A DNA stretch of 64,000 nt from Zoroaster sp. YZ-2022 (lineage: Eukaryota > Echinodermata > Asteroidea > Forcipulatida > Zoroasteridae). Every line of letters begins with the position of its first letter. The stretch's first letter is position 1. This document shows positions 32,987 to 43,273 of this stretch, piece by piece. The stretch is taken from contig CM055834.1 of NCBI GenBank assembly GCA_029582265.1, positions 3,410,001-3,474,000 on the forward strand, written 5' to 3'. The notes below the pieces were generated by a model. It was not told the DNA's origin. It made no database searches and was given only the letters and a program-made list of their open reading frames with translations. The translations under genes and the position numbers were made by a program.

Positions 32987-33536
32987 GCCCACAATGTTTA
33001 CTTACATATCTTATGATGCTTGCCAGTAAAAAAGAAAATCGGTATTCCACTCACTTTTTTTGTTGAAATTTATAGAGAATAGCTACTGCTTTACCGACAT
33101 CAGCTGCCATGATAAGTACTGATGCTCATGCGCACAGATACCACACTATGACCTCATGCGACCTGCATTTTTCGTTATTGATGGTCGCGCAACTGAAAAC
33201 TTGACCCGTGATCATAAAAAACAAAGTTTATAGTTAACGCTGAGGCATCTTTGATTAGTAGCCGAAGACGCTGGCGATCATCAGAGTTCGACGATCATCA
33301 TCACGTCGCCACCAGACTAGACCGTGCACATACTACAAACGTATAAACACACACAGATAACTAACTACACTGGGGCAAACTGACGTATCAGCGCACATGC
33401 GCATGGCGGCTGATGAGGTTTAAATGTGTTGGTAAAGTAGTAGCAATTCTCCACAAATTTTACCAAATCAATCAGGTGGAATGCCTTTTTTTTGTACTGG
33501 CGAGCATCATAGAATAGCTAAGTAAACATTGTGGGC
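32987..33536. mobile_element. MITE with about 120-bp inverted arms
   Basis: GCCCACAATGTTTACTTA at 32987 is mirrored at 33536. The mirror continues through ATGATGCT.GCCAGTA, ATTCCAC, AATTGCTACT-type and TTTACC blocks for about 120 bp. The interior has no coding frame. Just outside the left end, 32891-32981 resembles one arm of the MITE at 20910-21282. Confidence 0.75.
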
Positions 33537-33771
33537 AAAAACACTCGGTATACAGCTTGTGCATAGCTGTGGAACTCCCAGTGCGAGTCCTGTATGGGGG
33601 ACTTTATTTCTTCACGGGGGAATTTTGTGGAAACTTATGTACTGTTCCTGTGCAAATATTGCAAACTCTGTGGAACGCATGTAAAAATGAATATTGTGGA
33701 ATTTGCAGGAAGATGATATTTTCATTTTGCTTATCCTTTATTTATTTTCTAATTTTTGTTTTTGTTTTGCA

Positions 33772-34699
33772 GGCTTGATGACTTTTGACCGCACTTCTGG
33801 TGCGGTACTGATGTGATGCCGCCTCATTATGGACATCAGTCGCTCCAGGTCATCCCGCATACCATTGACGATTCTCCCTGTGCGGTTAAACTCAGTGTGA
33901 ATCAGCTCACCACCCTGCTCATTGAGTAAACCAATAATCGGGTTATTTGTCCAATGCCATCACATGCTGTACACACAACATTTAGATTGTCCAGTTGAAC
34001 ACTTAGCACTCTGGGACTTGAAGTGATGCTGCTATACTGTACATGTTGATTACATATTGGGCAGTTGATGTTTGGACTTAACGAATGCTTGAAACACTGT
34101 GTCAAACATTGCGCACAGAAGTTATGTTGGCACGGTGTCTGAACTGATGGCTTTCCCAGTATACATAGACAAATACTACAAATGAAGAGTGACTGTTCCC
34201 ACTGATGACCACTGATTTCAAAACTAATGGGATATTCCAGATGTTGCGCATCACTTAATTGATGAAATATATTGTCATCGCTCAGTGAAAAGGGCAAAGT
34301 TTGTGTACAAGCTATTGTTGATTTAGGCCTACCAGCCTTTTGTTTAGACTGCGGTCCTCCTCTAGACTGTTGCGTAAAAAGTTCACACACGAACCAAGTT
34401 CCAGTTCTTGTATGCTTTGGTCAATTTTGTTGGATTCGCTGTTTATCTTTGAGGCTCTGAACAGTATAAAATCGTTCCCCAGATTTACAGTGTCTTAGTT
34501 TTCTTGAACATTTTTCACATATTTTTCATGGATGCTGGTCCGCTGAATCTTCCCATACACTTATACCGAAATTATTCAATAATTCTTTGCTATACTCACT
34601 GGTTTCCTTTGGAAGGTTACGAGAACCGTGAATTGTGATTCTGTTTGTACATACTGTACACATTTTTCCTAGAGCTTGTTGATGGAATTTGAAACTCAT
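33772..34699 (-). pseudogene. RAG1-like copy D, internal-deletion derivative
   Basis: From the ATG at 34699 it reads MSFKFHQQALGKMCTVCTNR and then the RING region (ICSICLCILGKPSVQTPCQ, CPICNQHV) and CTACDGIGQIT, with frame breaks near 34530 and 34390. At about 33935 the homology jumps straight to GLLNEQGGELIHTEFNR and MRRHHISTAPEV, i.e. the last exon. The core Asp exons, CxxC exons and all introns between are gone. This resembles the internally deleted, non-autonomous copies that cut-and-paste elements produce. It is the most compact copy and lies between two foldback MITEs. Confidence 0.8.
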
Positions 34700-34820
34700 A
34701 ATGAATAAAATATGTGTAAATATCACTGAAACTCATCTTTGTTCCTGTGCGTTTTTTATCACTGTACTCCCGTATAATCTACTGTGTAGAATGTTTATGA
34801 AAGTTTTGTGTAAACTAGTG

Positions 34821-35236
34821 TATGACATAAAACACAATAAAGGGGGCCACTTTCCTACCGTCACGTTAGCAGTTTTTCTAATGGTTGTAATTTTTTTTTT
34901 TATATCTGAAACCACCCAAAAAGAATTTCAACATTTGAATAGACATGCATGCTTATCCTAAAGATAATTTGAGTTGATTATTACTATTATTTTTTTAATT
35001 ACCCTAAAATTTCCATCAACAAATGGACGGAAAAGTGCGGTAACTTTTTCCGTCCAATTTTTATGCAAATTTGAGGATACAAAAATAAATAAAAAAATAA
35101 AAAAATAAAATAAATCAACTCAAATTACTTCTAGTATAAGCCTGTTGAAACACTTTTTGGTCGGTTTCAGGTACTTAAAAAAAACTGCTAACGTACCAGA
35201 TGCAAAGTGGCCCCCTTTATTGTGTTTTATGTCGTA
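34821..35236. mobile_element. Foldback MITE with long arms
   Basis: TATGACATAAAACACAATAA at 34821 is mirrored at 35236, and both arms share AAAGGGGGCCACTTT, ACGTTAGCAGTTTTT and CTGAAACC. Arms run about 150 bp, meeting at a central TGGACGGAAAAGT palindrome (35024-35056). Adjacent to copy D. Confidence 0.78.
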
Positions 35237-35889
35237 TTTACATAGGTAAAACTTGTAGCTTTGCATGGTGAGGATGATAAGTAAGACTAATTGAAGTGAC
35301 ACCATGTCGAATCTCAATTGAGTAGTAATTTACATAGTATTTACATAGCGCGCTGTTCTGACGTATTTCACCGGTGCCCACACAACACCGTACAAAATTA
35401 TAGAGTTAATGGGATTACCAGCGAAGAAGTTACTGCGGCTGGGCCGTCTGCACGGAACGTTAGTAAACGATTTTAATGGAAGTTTTGTTAGGCCTCGGTT
35501 TTTACAAGTTTTCAACAATACTTAAACGAAATGTCCTACATGAGATTAAACGTTTAAAAAGTGAACATAGTAGTTCGTTTTAATAATCCTTTTTGAAAAG
35601 TTAAAACTAGCCCCTGTTAAGTAAAAAGGGAGGTTTTTGGAACGTCGTTTGAATCTTTCGAACAACAAAAGACGATGTACGAATACGACGTAAAAATTGA
35701 AAAGTTTAATAGAACGTCTATTTCTTTCGTGTGAAGGGTTAATTTAGCTGATATTTCGACCCTGTTTTCGTCAGCTCTGTGATCTGTGGGCGCAGCCATT
35801 ATTGGCGTGACGTCATCCTTTTGACATGAATTATGCATGAGTGGCTACGGTCTGGGAAAACTTCTTTACGCGCGTCACATACGCGTGAA

Positions 35890-37990
35890 ACAGCCGTGTA
35901 CTGCGAATACAGCCAGTTATCGTTCGCATAGCTTCATTGAGTGCCGTGTCAACCAGGCGGGTGTGAGCACTCCGACACCAGACAGGAGCACAGTACTCAG
36001 CAGGCGCGTAAACAAGAGCCATTGTAGAGGTTTGCAGGACCTGGAAGGATCCACCCCAGGATAGGCTGGCCAGTCTTCTTAGGAGGGCTACCCTGGCAGA
36101 GACATTGCATTTCGGATTTGTGTTCTGATGGCAGAGTCGTCAGAATGTGGGTTCGAATCTCAGCCGTGACCGTGGTGCTTGGGTCCTTGAGCAAGACACT
36201 TTACCATAATTGCTTCTCTCCACCCAGGGGTTAAATGGGTACCTGTGAGGGCAGAGTTGGTTGATTAGCCCTATATGCGCTGTAATGGCAGCAATTGAGC
36301 TGTATACTCCCCAGGGAGCTGAGATGGTTTCAGGAATGATTTATGAGCAGGGGTAATAATATAATGCGCCTTGAGCACCACTCAGTTGGTGGATACGTGC
36401 GCTATATAAGTCCACACATTATTATTATTATTTCAGTTTCTGGATATGCTTCTTTATGTCAGGCTGCGAACTAGGCATACTCCCAGGTATATCGGGTGGC
36501 GTTCAAATTTCAGTAGAGTATCATGTGGTAGTTTGACCTTTAAGCTGTAGTTAGCACAGTAGTTGCGGATGTGGAAGGTGGAGCATACTGTTTTGTTTAT
36601 CAACAGCTTTAGACGCCAGTTATCCAGGTATCTACACACCAGTGCCATGTCAGTAGTGAGTGACTCTTCCACTTCTTCAAAGGTTTTGGCTGAAGCAGTC
36701 AGAGCAGCATCATCTGCATACATGGAGCAAGTACAGAGCCCTGGACAACACCATTTTTTAGTCTGAATGGTCGACTTCGTTGGCCGTCACTGGTGGACAA
36801 GGTAAAAGATCTGCTGTAGAGAAGTTCCATTATGAAGTCCACCATGTACGTACACTTGAGCATCTGCTGGAGTTTGAGGTGTAGGCCACGGTGCCACACG
36901 GTGTCGTATGCTGCGGTGAGATCTAGGAAGATGGCACCAGTGACGTGTCCCTTGTCAAAGGCTTGTTCAATAGTTTCGTTAAGCAGTGCAACTTGGTCGA
37001 ATGTTGAACGGCCTTGTCGAAAGCCTGCCTGCCTGTTCATGTGGTAGAAGAGGGTCCACAATTGGATTGATCCTGGTGAGGATTAACCGTTCCATTAGTT
37101 TGTAGGTGGTACATAGCAGTGGTATTGGCCGGTAACTTGACGGTGAGTTGTCTGGTTTACCTGGTTTAAGTAAAGCAACAATGGAGGCTCTGCGCCACAT
37201 TTTTGGGATCAGTCTGTTGCAGAAGCACGTGTTGAGCAAGTTGAGGAGCCAGGCTATCATGACCCCGCCGATATTCTTCAAAAACTCATTATGAATGCCG
37301 TCAGGACCGGGAGCCTTTCCTAGTTTAATTATTTGCAAGGCGGCATTCAGTTCATCCAAGGAAAATCTTATTGCCAAGTTGTTGTCCGATGGCAGCAGTT
37401 TTGTTTCTTTGAGTTCCTTAGTGATTTTGCGCTTGAAGGCCTTGTTAGGATTTTTGTATACACCATTGGCTACTATTTGTTTAGCAATTGAGTTTGGTGC
37501 TATAGGGCAGTTAGACTTGGCTGTCGATTTTCCAGTGAGGCGCTTGATTGTATTCCACCCCTTCCTAGAGGAATGTGTGAGATCAATATTGGTGACAGTG
37601 TCAATCCAGCGTTCTTGACGATTTTTTGTCCAAGTGGTCTATGAGGTCTGTTGCTGATTGGTTGGTTTCGTCCGGGCGTTCTGATTCAGTGAATTTTGTA
37701 CAGAGTAAGTCACATTCTTCGTCCCATGTTGGGATGTAGCACTTGCGGTATCTCCTTGGTATGCATTCTTTTGCAGCGCTTTTCAGAGCTTTGGTAAAGC
37801 TTGAGTAGGCTTCATTGATATTGGTATTGGTGGTACATAGATCAGGGAGATCTCATGCAAGGCAGTTAGTTGTTTCTCTGAACTTGACCCAGTGCGCTTT
37901 CCTAAAGTTCCATCTGGGGATGGGTGCCGACTTTGTGGGAGTGATCAGGGGTGGTGTGAAGATGAGCTGTGAGCGTGGGAAACGCTCAAG
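35890..37990 (-). pseudogene. LINE (non-LTR retrotransposon) fragment, reverse transcriptase
   Basis: On the minus strand: an end-of-endonuclease-like segment (IPRWNFRKAHWVKF, IPRRYRKCYIP), then reverse transcriptase with GKAPGPDGIHNEFLKNIG, FLDLTAAYDTVWHRGL (first Asp of the palm), GVVQGSVLAP and MYADDAALTAS (YADD). After the RT come CRYLDNWRLKL, YLGV, VALLRRLA and ALVYAPAEYCAPVWC. At least four frame breaks occur, and the 5' end is missing. Between the VLAP and YADD motifs about 30-40 residues are deleted with the two motifs directly fused. A SINE interrupts it at 36121-36433. A jockey/RTE-like clade is probable; clade not resolved. Confidence 0.82.
36121..36433 (+). mobile_element. tRNA-derived SINE inserted in the LINE
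   Basis: An A-box-like TGGCAGAGTCGT (about 36129) and a B box GGTTCGAATCT (36149) give a Pol III promoter. The body includes CTTGAGCAAGACACTTTAC and GCGCTATATAAGT and ends in an (ATT)n tail at 36420-36433. LINE coding homology stops at 36120 and resumes just after the tail, so the full SINE is bounded precisely. Confidence 0.85.
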
Positions 37991-37999
37991 GATAGTTGC

Positions 38000-38370
38000 T
38001 GAAGATACTAGCTGCACGCTGCATTTAACAAAAGGTTGCTAATGACGCTAGCTGCTTGCTGCACTTCACAAATGGTTACTAGGATGCACAAGTCTTTAAA
38101 TCTAATGGCCTATTGTGCATTGTGATGATGTAACTTTAAGTCAAACTTTTGAGACTTTTCCAAAGCAAAATCAGGGATGTTTTATGAAACTTCTCACACA
38201 GCATTGATCCCCGCCCTTTTATAACCATATAACTCATGTAACAACTCAATTACTTTAAACTTATTTTTTTCTAGGCTGAAGTTTTACGGTAGTCTGATAC
38301 AGACACAAGAAAATCTGTGTCACGCTTAAGTTTGTTTGGTAATTTTCAGTGAAAGTACAGACATTAGATA
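38000..38370. other. No gene recognised
   Basis: Spacer between the 5' truncation of the LINE and the Tc1 transposase. Contains a short palindrome (GACACAAGAAAATCTGTGTC at about 38303) but no clear Tc1 terminal repeat. Confidence 0.5.
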
Positions 38371-38373
38371 ACA

Positions 38374-38409
38374 TCTCTTTTTTAATTGTTTGTGGCTCTG
38401 ATCAGAGCC
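38374..38409 (-). terminator. Histone-like 3' stem-loop after Tc1 transposase
   Basis: Minus strand 38409-38394 reads GGCTCTGATCAGAGCC: the histone stem with loop GATC rather than the usual TTTC. It starts seven bases after the transposase stop codon, exactly the spacing seen at 2178/2186. Ten bases downstream is AAAAAAGAGA (38383-38374), similar to a histone downstream element. Confidence 0.6.
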
Positions 38410-38416
38410 AGTGGGT

Positions 38417-39493
38417 TTATTGGTTACCTTCTCGCTGGATGACCACTGGCAGGACATTGTGAAGGTGCCCGATGTATTTGGCACACTTCGCTGCGTTGAC
38501 TTTCTGGCCCCAGAACTCTTGGATTCCACGAATCAGCTCTGCCTTGGTTGATGGCTTGACCCGTTTCCTCAAGTGGTCTTTCAGTTCCGCCCATAGGTTC
38601 TCGATGGGATTCATGTCAGGAGACTCTGATGGCGTACGCCACCAGTTGATGCCGAGCTCGCGCATGGTCCTTTGGGCTTGACCACTCGTGTGCTTGGGAT
38701 CGTTATCTTGCTGAAAGCGATGCGCCCTGCCAAACCTGATCAGAAAGGGGTTCAACCATTCGCGCAAAATGGTGTCTGAATAAAAATCAGCTTTCATTAT
38801 CCCATCAAAAACGACTATGCCAGCTGCGCCTCGCATGGAAATCCCAGCCCAGACATGGTCTTTAAGCGGATGCTTTGGTTTACCTTTGAGGGGAACTGGC
38901 ATATTCTTTTTGCGGAAAGCTCTTTTAGCATGGCACTCAGTTTGCATTGAACTCTCATCTGACCAGATGACATCATCGAATGTGTCTCTATTTGCAAGAC
39001 ATCGCTGTGCGAACGCTAGACGCTTGGGTCGATTGGCCTCCCGAATGAGTTGACAGTAACGAGTGCCGATGTGTACCCATACGAGTTTCCTCCTGACCCT
39101 GCGAATGGTCGACTGTGGGATCGCACTACCCGTTTCTCGGGTAATAGTCTCCCGTAAGTGAGCGGCGCTTTGCTCACTGTTAAGCTCTAATTCGCGGTCA
39201 ATGATGTCCTTTATTTGCGCGGTAATTTTGCTGCTGCCCCCGGCTCTCGGCAAGTCTACCAGACATGATCCGTTCCGCACTTTCTTTAAAAACTTGAAAA
39301 TACCACTCAATGAAACTGTTAAGCCATCTTCCTTCGAAAGAGCTGATCGGATGGCACGGTTAGTGAAACCTCGACCCTTCAAAGAGATGATACGTTGTCG
39401 GGTGTATGTGCTGTACCGTGTTATGATGAAGCTTGTAGCTAGACGAAGAGAACAGCTAGAGTACGCCAAGCCCGCGAAATTTTCCCTTTTCAT
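38417..39493 (-). CDS. Intact Tc1-family transposase (358 aa)
   Basis: An unbroken single-exon frame from MKRENFAG to REGNQ. Residues about 25-135 hold the paired helix-turn-helix DNA-binding region (RQRIISLKGRGFTNRAIRS; STIRRVRRKL). The catalytic triad is D179 (VIWSDESS), D263 (RFQQDNDPKHTS) and E298 (DMNPIENLW), i.e. DD34E, diagnostic of Tc1. Length is close to the family norm (about 340). A TATA-like TTTATATC lies about 140 bp upstream on the same strand. Terminal inverted repeats were not found, so the element may be end-less or have lost its TIRs. An earlier start gives about 20 residues more than most Tc1 proteins, so a downstream Met is possible. The transcript appears to end in a histone-type stem-loop. 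Confidence 0.92.
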   Translation of the reverse strand: MKRENFAGLAYSSCSLRLATSFIITRYSTYTRQRIISLKGRGFTNRAIRSALSKEDGLTVSLSGIFKFLKKVRNGSCLVDLPRAGGSSKITAQIKDIIDRELELNSEQSAAHLRETITRETGSAIPQSTIRRVRRKLVWVHIGTRYCQLIREANRPKRLAFAQRCLANRDTFDDVIWSDESSMQTECHAKRAFRKKNMPVPLKGKPKHPLKDHVWAGISMRGAAGIVVFDGIMKADFYSDTILREWLNPFLIRFGRAHRFQQDNDPKHTSGQAQRTMRELGINWWRTPSESPDMNPIENLWAELKDHLRKRVKPSTKAELIRGIQEFWGQKVNAAKCAKYIGHLHNVLPVVIQREGNQ

Positions 39494-39646
39494 ACCATTT
39501 GTACCGTAAACATTTTTCGCGAAAAGTTAATGAGCACATACTATTATGTACAAAACATTTTCGCGTGGAATCCATTAGTGTTTCGCGTGGAATACATTAA
39601 CTAATCGCTATCTTTACAATAACCCGCGTGGATATAAAACACTAAT

Positions 39647-40333
39647 GCCCCTGTCCCACTTAGGCGATTTTTTAGGCGACTACAGGCGACCAGGCTGTCG
39701 CCACATCGTCGCCGGGGTGTCGCCTGTATGGTCGGGAGTAGTCTCCTCAGTCGCCCAAAGAGTCGTAGCCTCTTTCTGGTCGCCGCGGGATTTTCAAAAT
39801 GATCATAAGTTTTCGGCGACAGTGGGTTTGACGCCAATGAGCGTAGCTTGACTTCTACTGACGTAGGTGCAGTCGTAGGTTGCCGCCAGGTGACGCAGGT
39901 TGTCGCCGGTGCTGACCTCGGTGAATTCCATTGTCGACTAATACGTCAACCTACGTCAACCCGCGACAGGTACTGGCGTCAAGAGAAGTCAAGTGAATTC
40001 TCTTCATTTGTCTTCAGTTGTCGCCGACAGGGTCGTAGCTTGTCGTAGCTTGTCGCGGGTGGACGTAGGTTGACTTCAGTTGTCGCCTGTGTGGTCGTAG
40101 GTTGTCGCCTGTGTGGTCGTAGGTTGTCGTAGGTGTGGTCGTAGGTGGTCGTCCTTAGTCGCGACGATTGGGTCGCCGGTTGTCGGTAGCTTGACGTCGA
40201 CTAGGTGGTAGGTTGTTGTAGCTTGTCGTAGACATTGTCGTAGGGGGTCCAGTCGCCGGGGTTTCGGCGACCTGCTACGACTATGACGGTCGCCAGCAGT
40301 CGCCTAAAAAGTCGCCCCAAGTGGGACAGGCCC
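39647..40333. mobile_element. MITE/foldback rich in GTCG repeats
   Basis: CCCCTGTCCCACTTAGGCGA at 39648 is mirrored by CAAGTGGGACAGGCCC to 40333, and both ends continue TTTTTAGGCGAC / GTCGCCTAAAAA. The interior is built from GTCGTAGGTTG, GTCGCC and TGTCGTAG units on one strand and GGCGAC units on the other. It has no coding capacity. It is inserted just upstream of the Tc1 TATA-like box. Confidence 0.82.
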
Positions 40334-40739
40334 TTTACAGGCTAATACCGGTGTGATGAAAACCACACACATTTTATTTTACTTACCTTGCCTGTTAACG
40401 GGGGTATGGTGTCCGGCTGGGTGACATTTATCCAGCCCACCTTCGCAATAACCACAGTTATGGCATGCAACAAGTTCTACGGGTAGGACGCGGCCTACAG
40501 CCTAGCTTGCCGGACTTCCGTTGCACACAACGAGTGCAACCTGGGCTAGAGACGCGGCCACGATCACAGCTCGAGTTTTTGCCAACCAGAGTATGGGAAA
40601 CCATCAGTGCAAAACAAAAACAAAATATCACAACTTTGTAAATCTATTAGGATTATCAATCTATTAGGAACAAACAAATTAATAACGGGACGTATTTTCT
40701 TTTAAAAAAATGTCTAACGATTTTGATTTGGATCACAAC

Positions 40740-41537
40740 TTCGTCGCATTTTTCTCATAGTGACGAATCGGGAAAAAAAGTGCGTTACGAGTAAATCATG
40801 CTTTAAGTCGGACACATTTTCGCTGTTAGTTTGTTTGCTTTATTTTTCAAAAAACACATTTCGTTTTATCATCCAAGTGTTAATAAGTACCTGGTTGGTA
40901 ATTTACTGTGTTTACTTTGTTTAAAATGTTGATTTTCTATGTGTAATGATGGCTTGAACTTATTCGTCACTATGAAAAAAAATGTGGTCGCCTATTCGTC
41001 ACTTCAGCGCACGCATAGCGTATATGCCTTATACTTATTCGTCACTATGTAAAAAACTAAAAAGTGCCGCCGGCGCTTATTTGCCACCCATGTATTTGTA
41101 CATGTTTGTATGTGTACATACTCTATAAGGCCAATATTAACAATAAGTACCGACAAACGAATACACTGCCTAACGATGTAAATACCTTAGATCCATGGTT
41201 TTTCTTTGTCTTACATTGCAAAACAAGCTAAAAACTTGATGTTTTCTGTCCGTGGGTATAGCTGGTACCAGCCGTCCGCGCACTGTAATATTGTATGCGT
41301 ACAAAGATATAGTGGTTACCAACCGGTTAAACGGATTCGTCACTATGAAAAAACGTATTTGACTATTTCGCTTATTCGCCGCATAGGGGATCTCTGTAAC
41401 TCTAAAACCAGGCAGAATTATGGTTTAAAACCTTCACAGATGAAATTAGACACTCAGAACTGCAAAAACCCCAGAACTGCAAAAACCCGGATTTCACAAA
41501 AAATGCCGATTCGTCACTATGAGAAAAATGCGACGAA
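40740..41537. mobile_element. Unclassified element bounded by 32-bp perfect inverted repeats
   Basis: TTCGTCGCATTTTTCTCATA GTGACGAATCGG (40740-40771) is repeated exactly in inverse at 41506-41537. Internally TTCGTCACTATG occurs at least three more times (40961, 41036, 41335) in direct orientation. No transposase. Repeated subterminal motifs plus perfect ends suggest a non-autonomous DNA transposon, recent because the arms are identical. No target duplication was evident. Confidence 0.72.
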
Positions 41538-41539
41538 TT

Positions 41540-43050
41540 ATATCAACAAATTGAAAGTTTTTGTAACCTTTGGCCACCCATGCCAACCAGTGCAGTTTGT
41601 TTATCTACAAAGAAAAGGTCTATACCAGTAGGCACGGATCCAGGGGTGGGGGGAGGGGTGGTCGTCGAACACCTTTCCCCTCACTCTGACACACACAAAA
41701 AACAACACAAACAAGTCAACAATTATAGTAATATTTTGTTTAATGACGCTCTGCATGGGTAAGGGTTAGGGTAGGGATTACTTATATTTACGCCTTTCCG
41801 TAACAATCGGACATAACAAAAATCTGAAGACCTTGACGCCCCTCTGTTAAAATTCTTGGATCCGCTCCAGTTCAGACTAGACTAAACAAGTTAGGTCACG
41901 TCAACTAGCCGCAAAACACGTGTGCTGAATGCGATCGCTTAGCTTACAAGTGCTAGCGGGATACGTTTGGTGGAGGAAGGTGAAATTTCAATTTGGGGAA
42001 AGAGAAATCAGTCATGTTGTTAGTTGGAAGTAAAATTCCACACTAAATTCGTAACCAGTCTACTTAGTGCACAGACTTATTATTTGGAACGAAAGACAGT
42101 GGGTGCTACCAACTTAAGGAACTACAATTACTAAGTGCTAAGTAGTATTGTTCTTAACAATAACATTTCCAATCATGTCCTGCACTTATTCTTAGTTAGA
42201 AGTACTGAAGTACAAACAAAGTTTTGATGGATTAACTTGTGTTAGACTGGTTGGTTTGAAATGGGTTTGAGTATTTTTTAATGTCTTTAGTATTTACCAC
42301 CTTTTGAAAAAATTGACCAGTGTACTATTCCCAAATATTAGCCATAGAGTTGTTGTTGTTTGTTTGTTTGTTTGTTTTTTTGGAGGGGGGGGGGGAGGGG
42401 GGGCATTGATATTAAATAAACCTCAATGGGGTTTTGCTGGGGGTTGGGGGTTTATATGAAGACGGCTCTGCTTGGTAACAACTAACATATCAGTGTCATG
42501 GCAAACCTCTAAAACAGGGCCATGACTGAAAGACTGATACTCAACTATGCAGACTTGTGATAATTATACACGCCAGGACAATGTGAATTGTATTTACAAT
42601 TATTATTTACAAATTTATTATATTTACACTTCTTATATGTACATACCATACTCCATTAAATTCTATCTCAGACAATGGCAGCTCAAATTTTTTCACACAG
42701 GAAAAGTCATTGAAATAAAATTGTGTTATGTATACTGTACATTTGAACACTCAATAAATGTTGTACCATCCCTTAGAAGACGCATCGCCTGATCCGTGGC
42801 CGATTTGGACAGAGAAATTTAAGAAATTTTTTATTTAAATTTGAAGTAGTTCTTTTTATGAGGTCAAGAATGTTACAAGCTTTCATTTGAGCCAGTGCTT
42901 GAAAGAATTTGCAAAAAGAATTGTTTTAAATTGTTTTTATGGTTCTCAACCTGTAGAAAAACAAATTAGTGTCACATCCTTATAAAGTGAGGGAAAACTA
43001 TTATACAAACAAAACTGGACACTAATAAAAAAAAATTCTTATACGTCATT
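41540..43050. other. No gene recognised
   Basis: Contains a GTTT microsatellite followed by poly-G (about 42352-42403) and short AT-rich open frames. No family similarity or terminal repeats seen. Confidence 0.5.
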
Positions 43051-43055
43051 TACTG

Positions 43056-43243
43056 ACGGCGGGGTGCCATGTCCTTTCGGACAAGTTCGCGGCCAGCTGC
43101 GTCGATGCTTTTACAGCATCGTTTCCACTCGTCCGGCTTGGACAAATCCGGGATATCCATTATTCGAAAATAGTGGGCAAGAATTTGTCCAAGTCAGACA
43201 GGATCGAGTTGGCCACGAACTTGTCTGCCATTGGCACCCCGTC
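43056..43243. mobile_element. Short MITE
   Basis: Left GGGGTGCCAT...GACAAGTTCGCGGCCA is mirrored by TGGCCACGAACTTGTC...TGGCACCCC at the right. Arms of about 40 bp; the interior also has short palindromes (GATGCTTTTACAGCATC). Confidence 0.7.
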
Positions 43244-43273
43244 TCATGCCACTGAACCAGGTTCTATTTAATT

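Noticed and set aside
40740..41537. CACTATG within the inverted repeats as a ProtoRAG-like recombination heptamer
   Set aside because: The heptamer is internal to the arms, not at the element ends, and faces outward; no RAG1-like gene lies between the arms. Likely coincidence.
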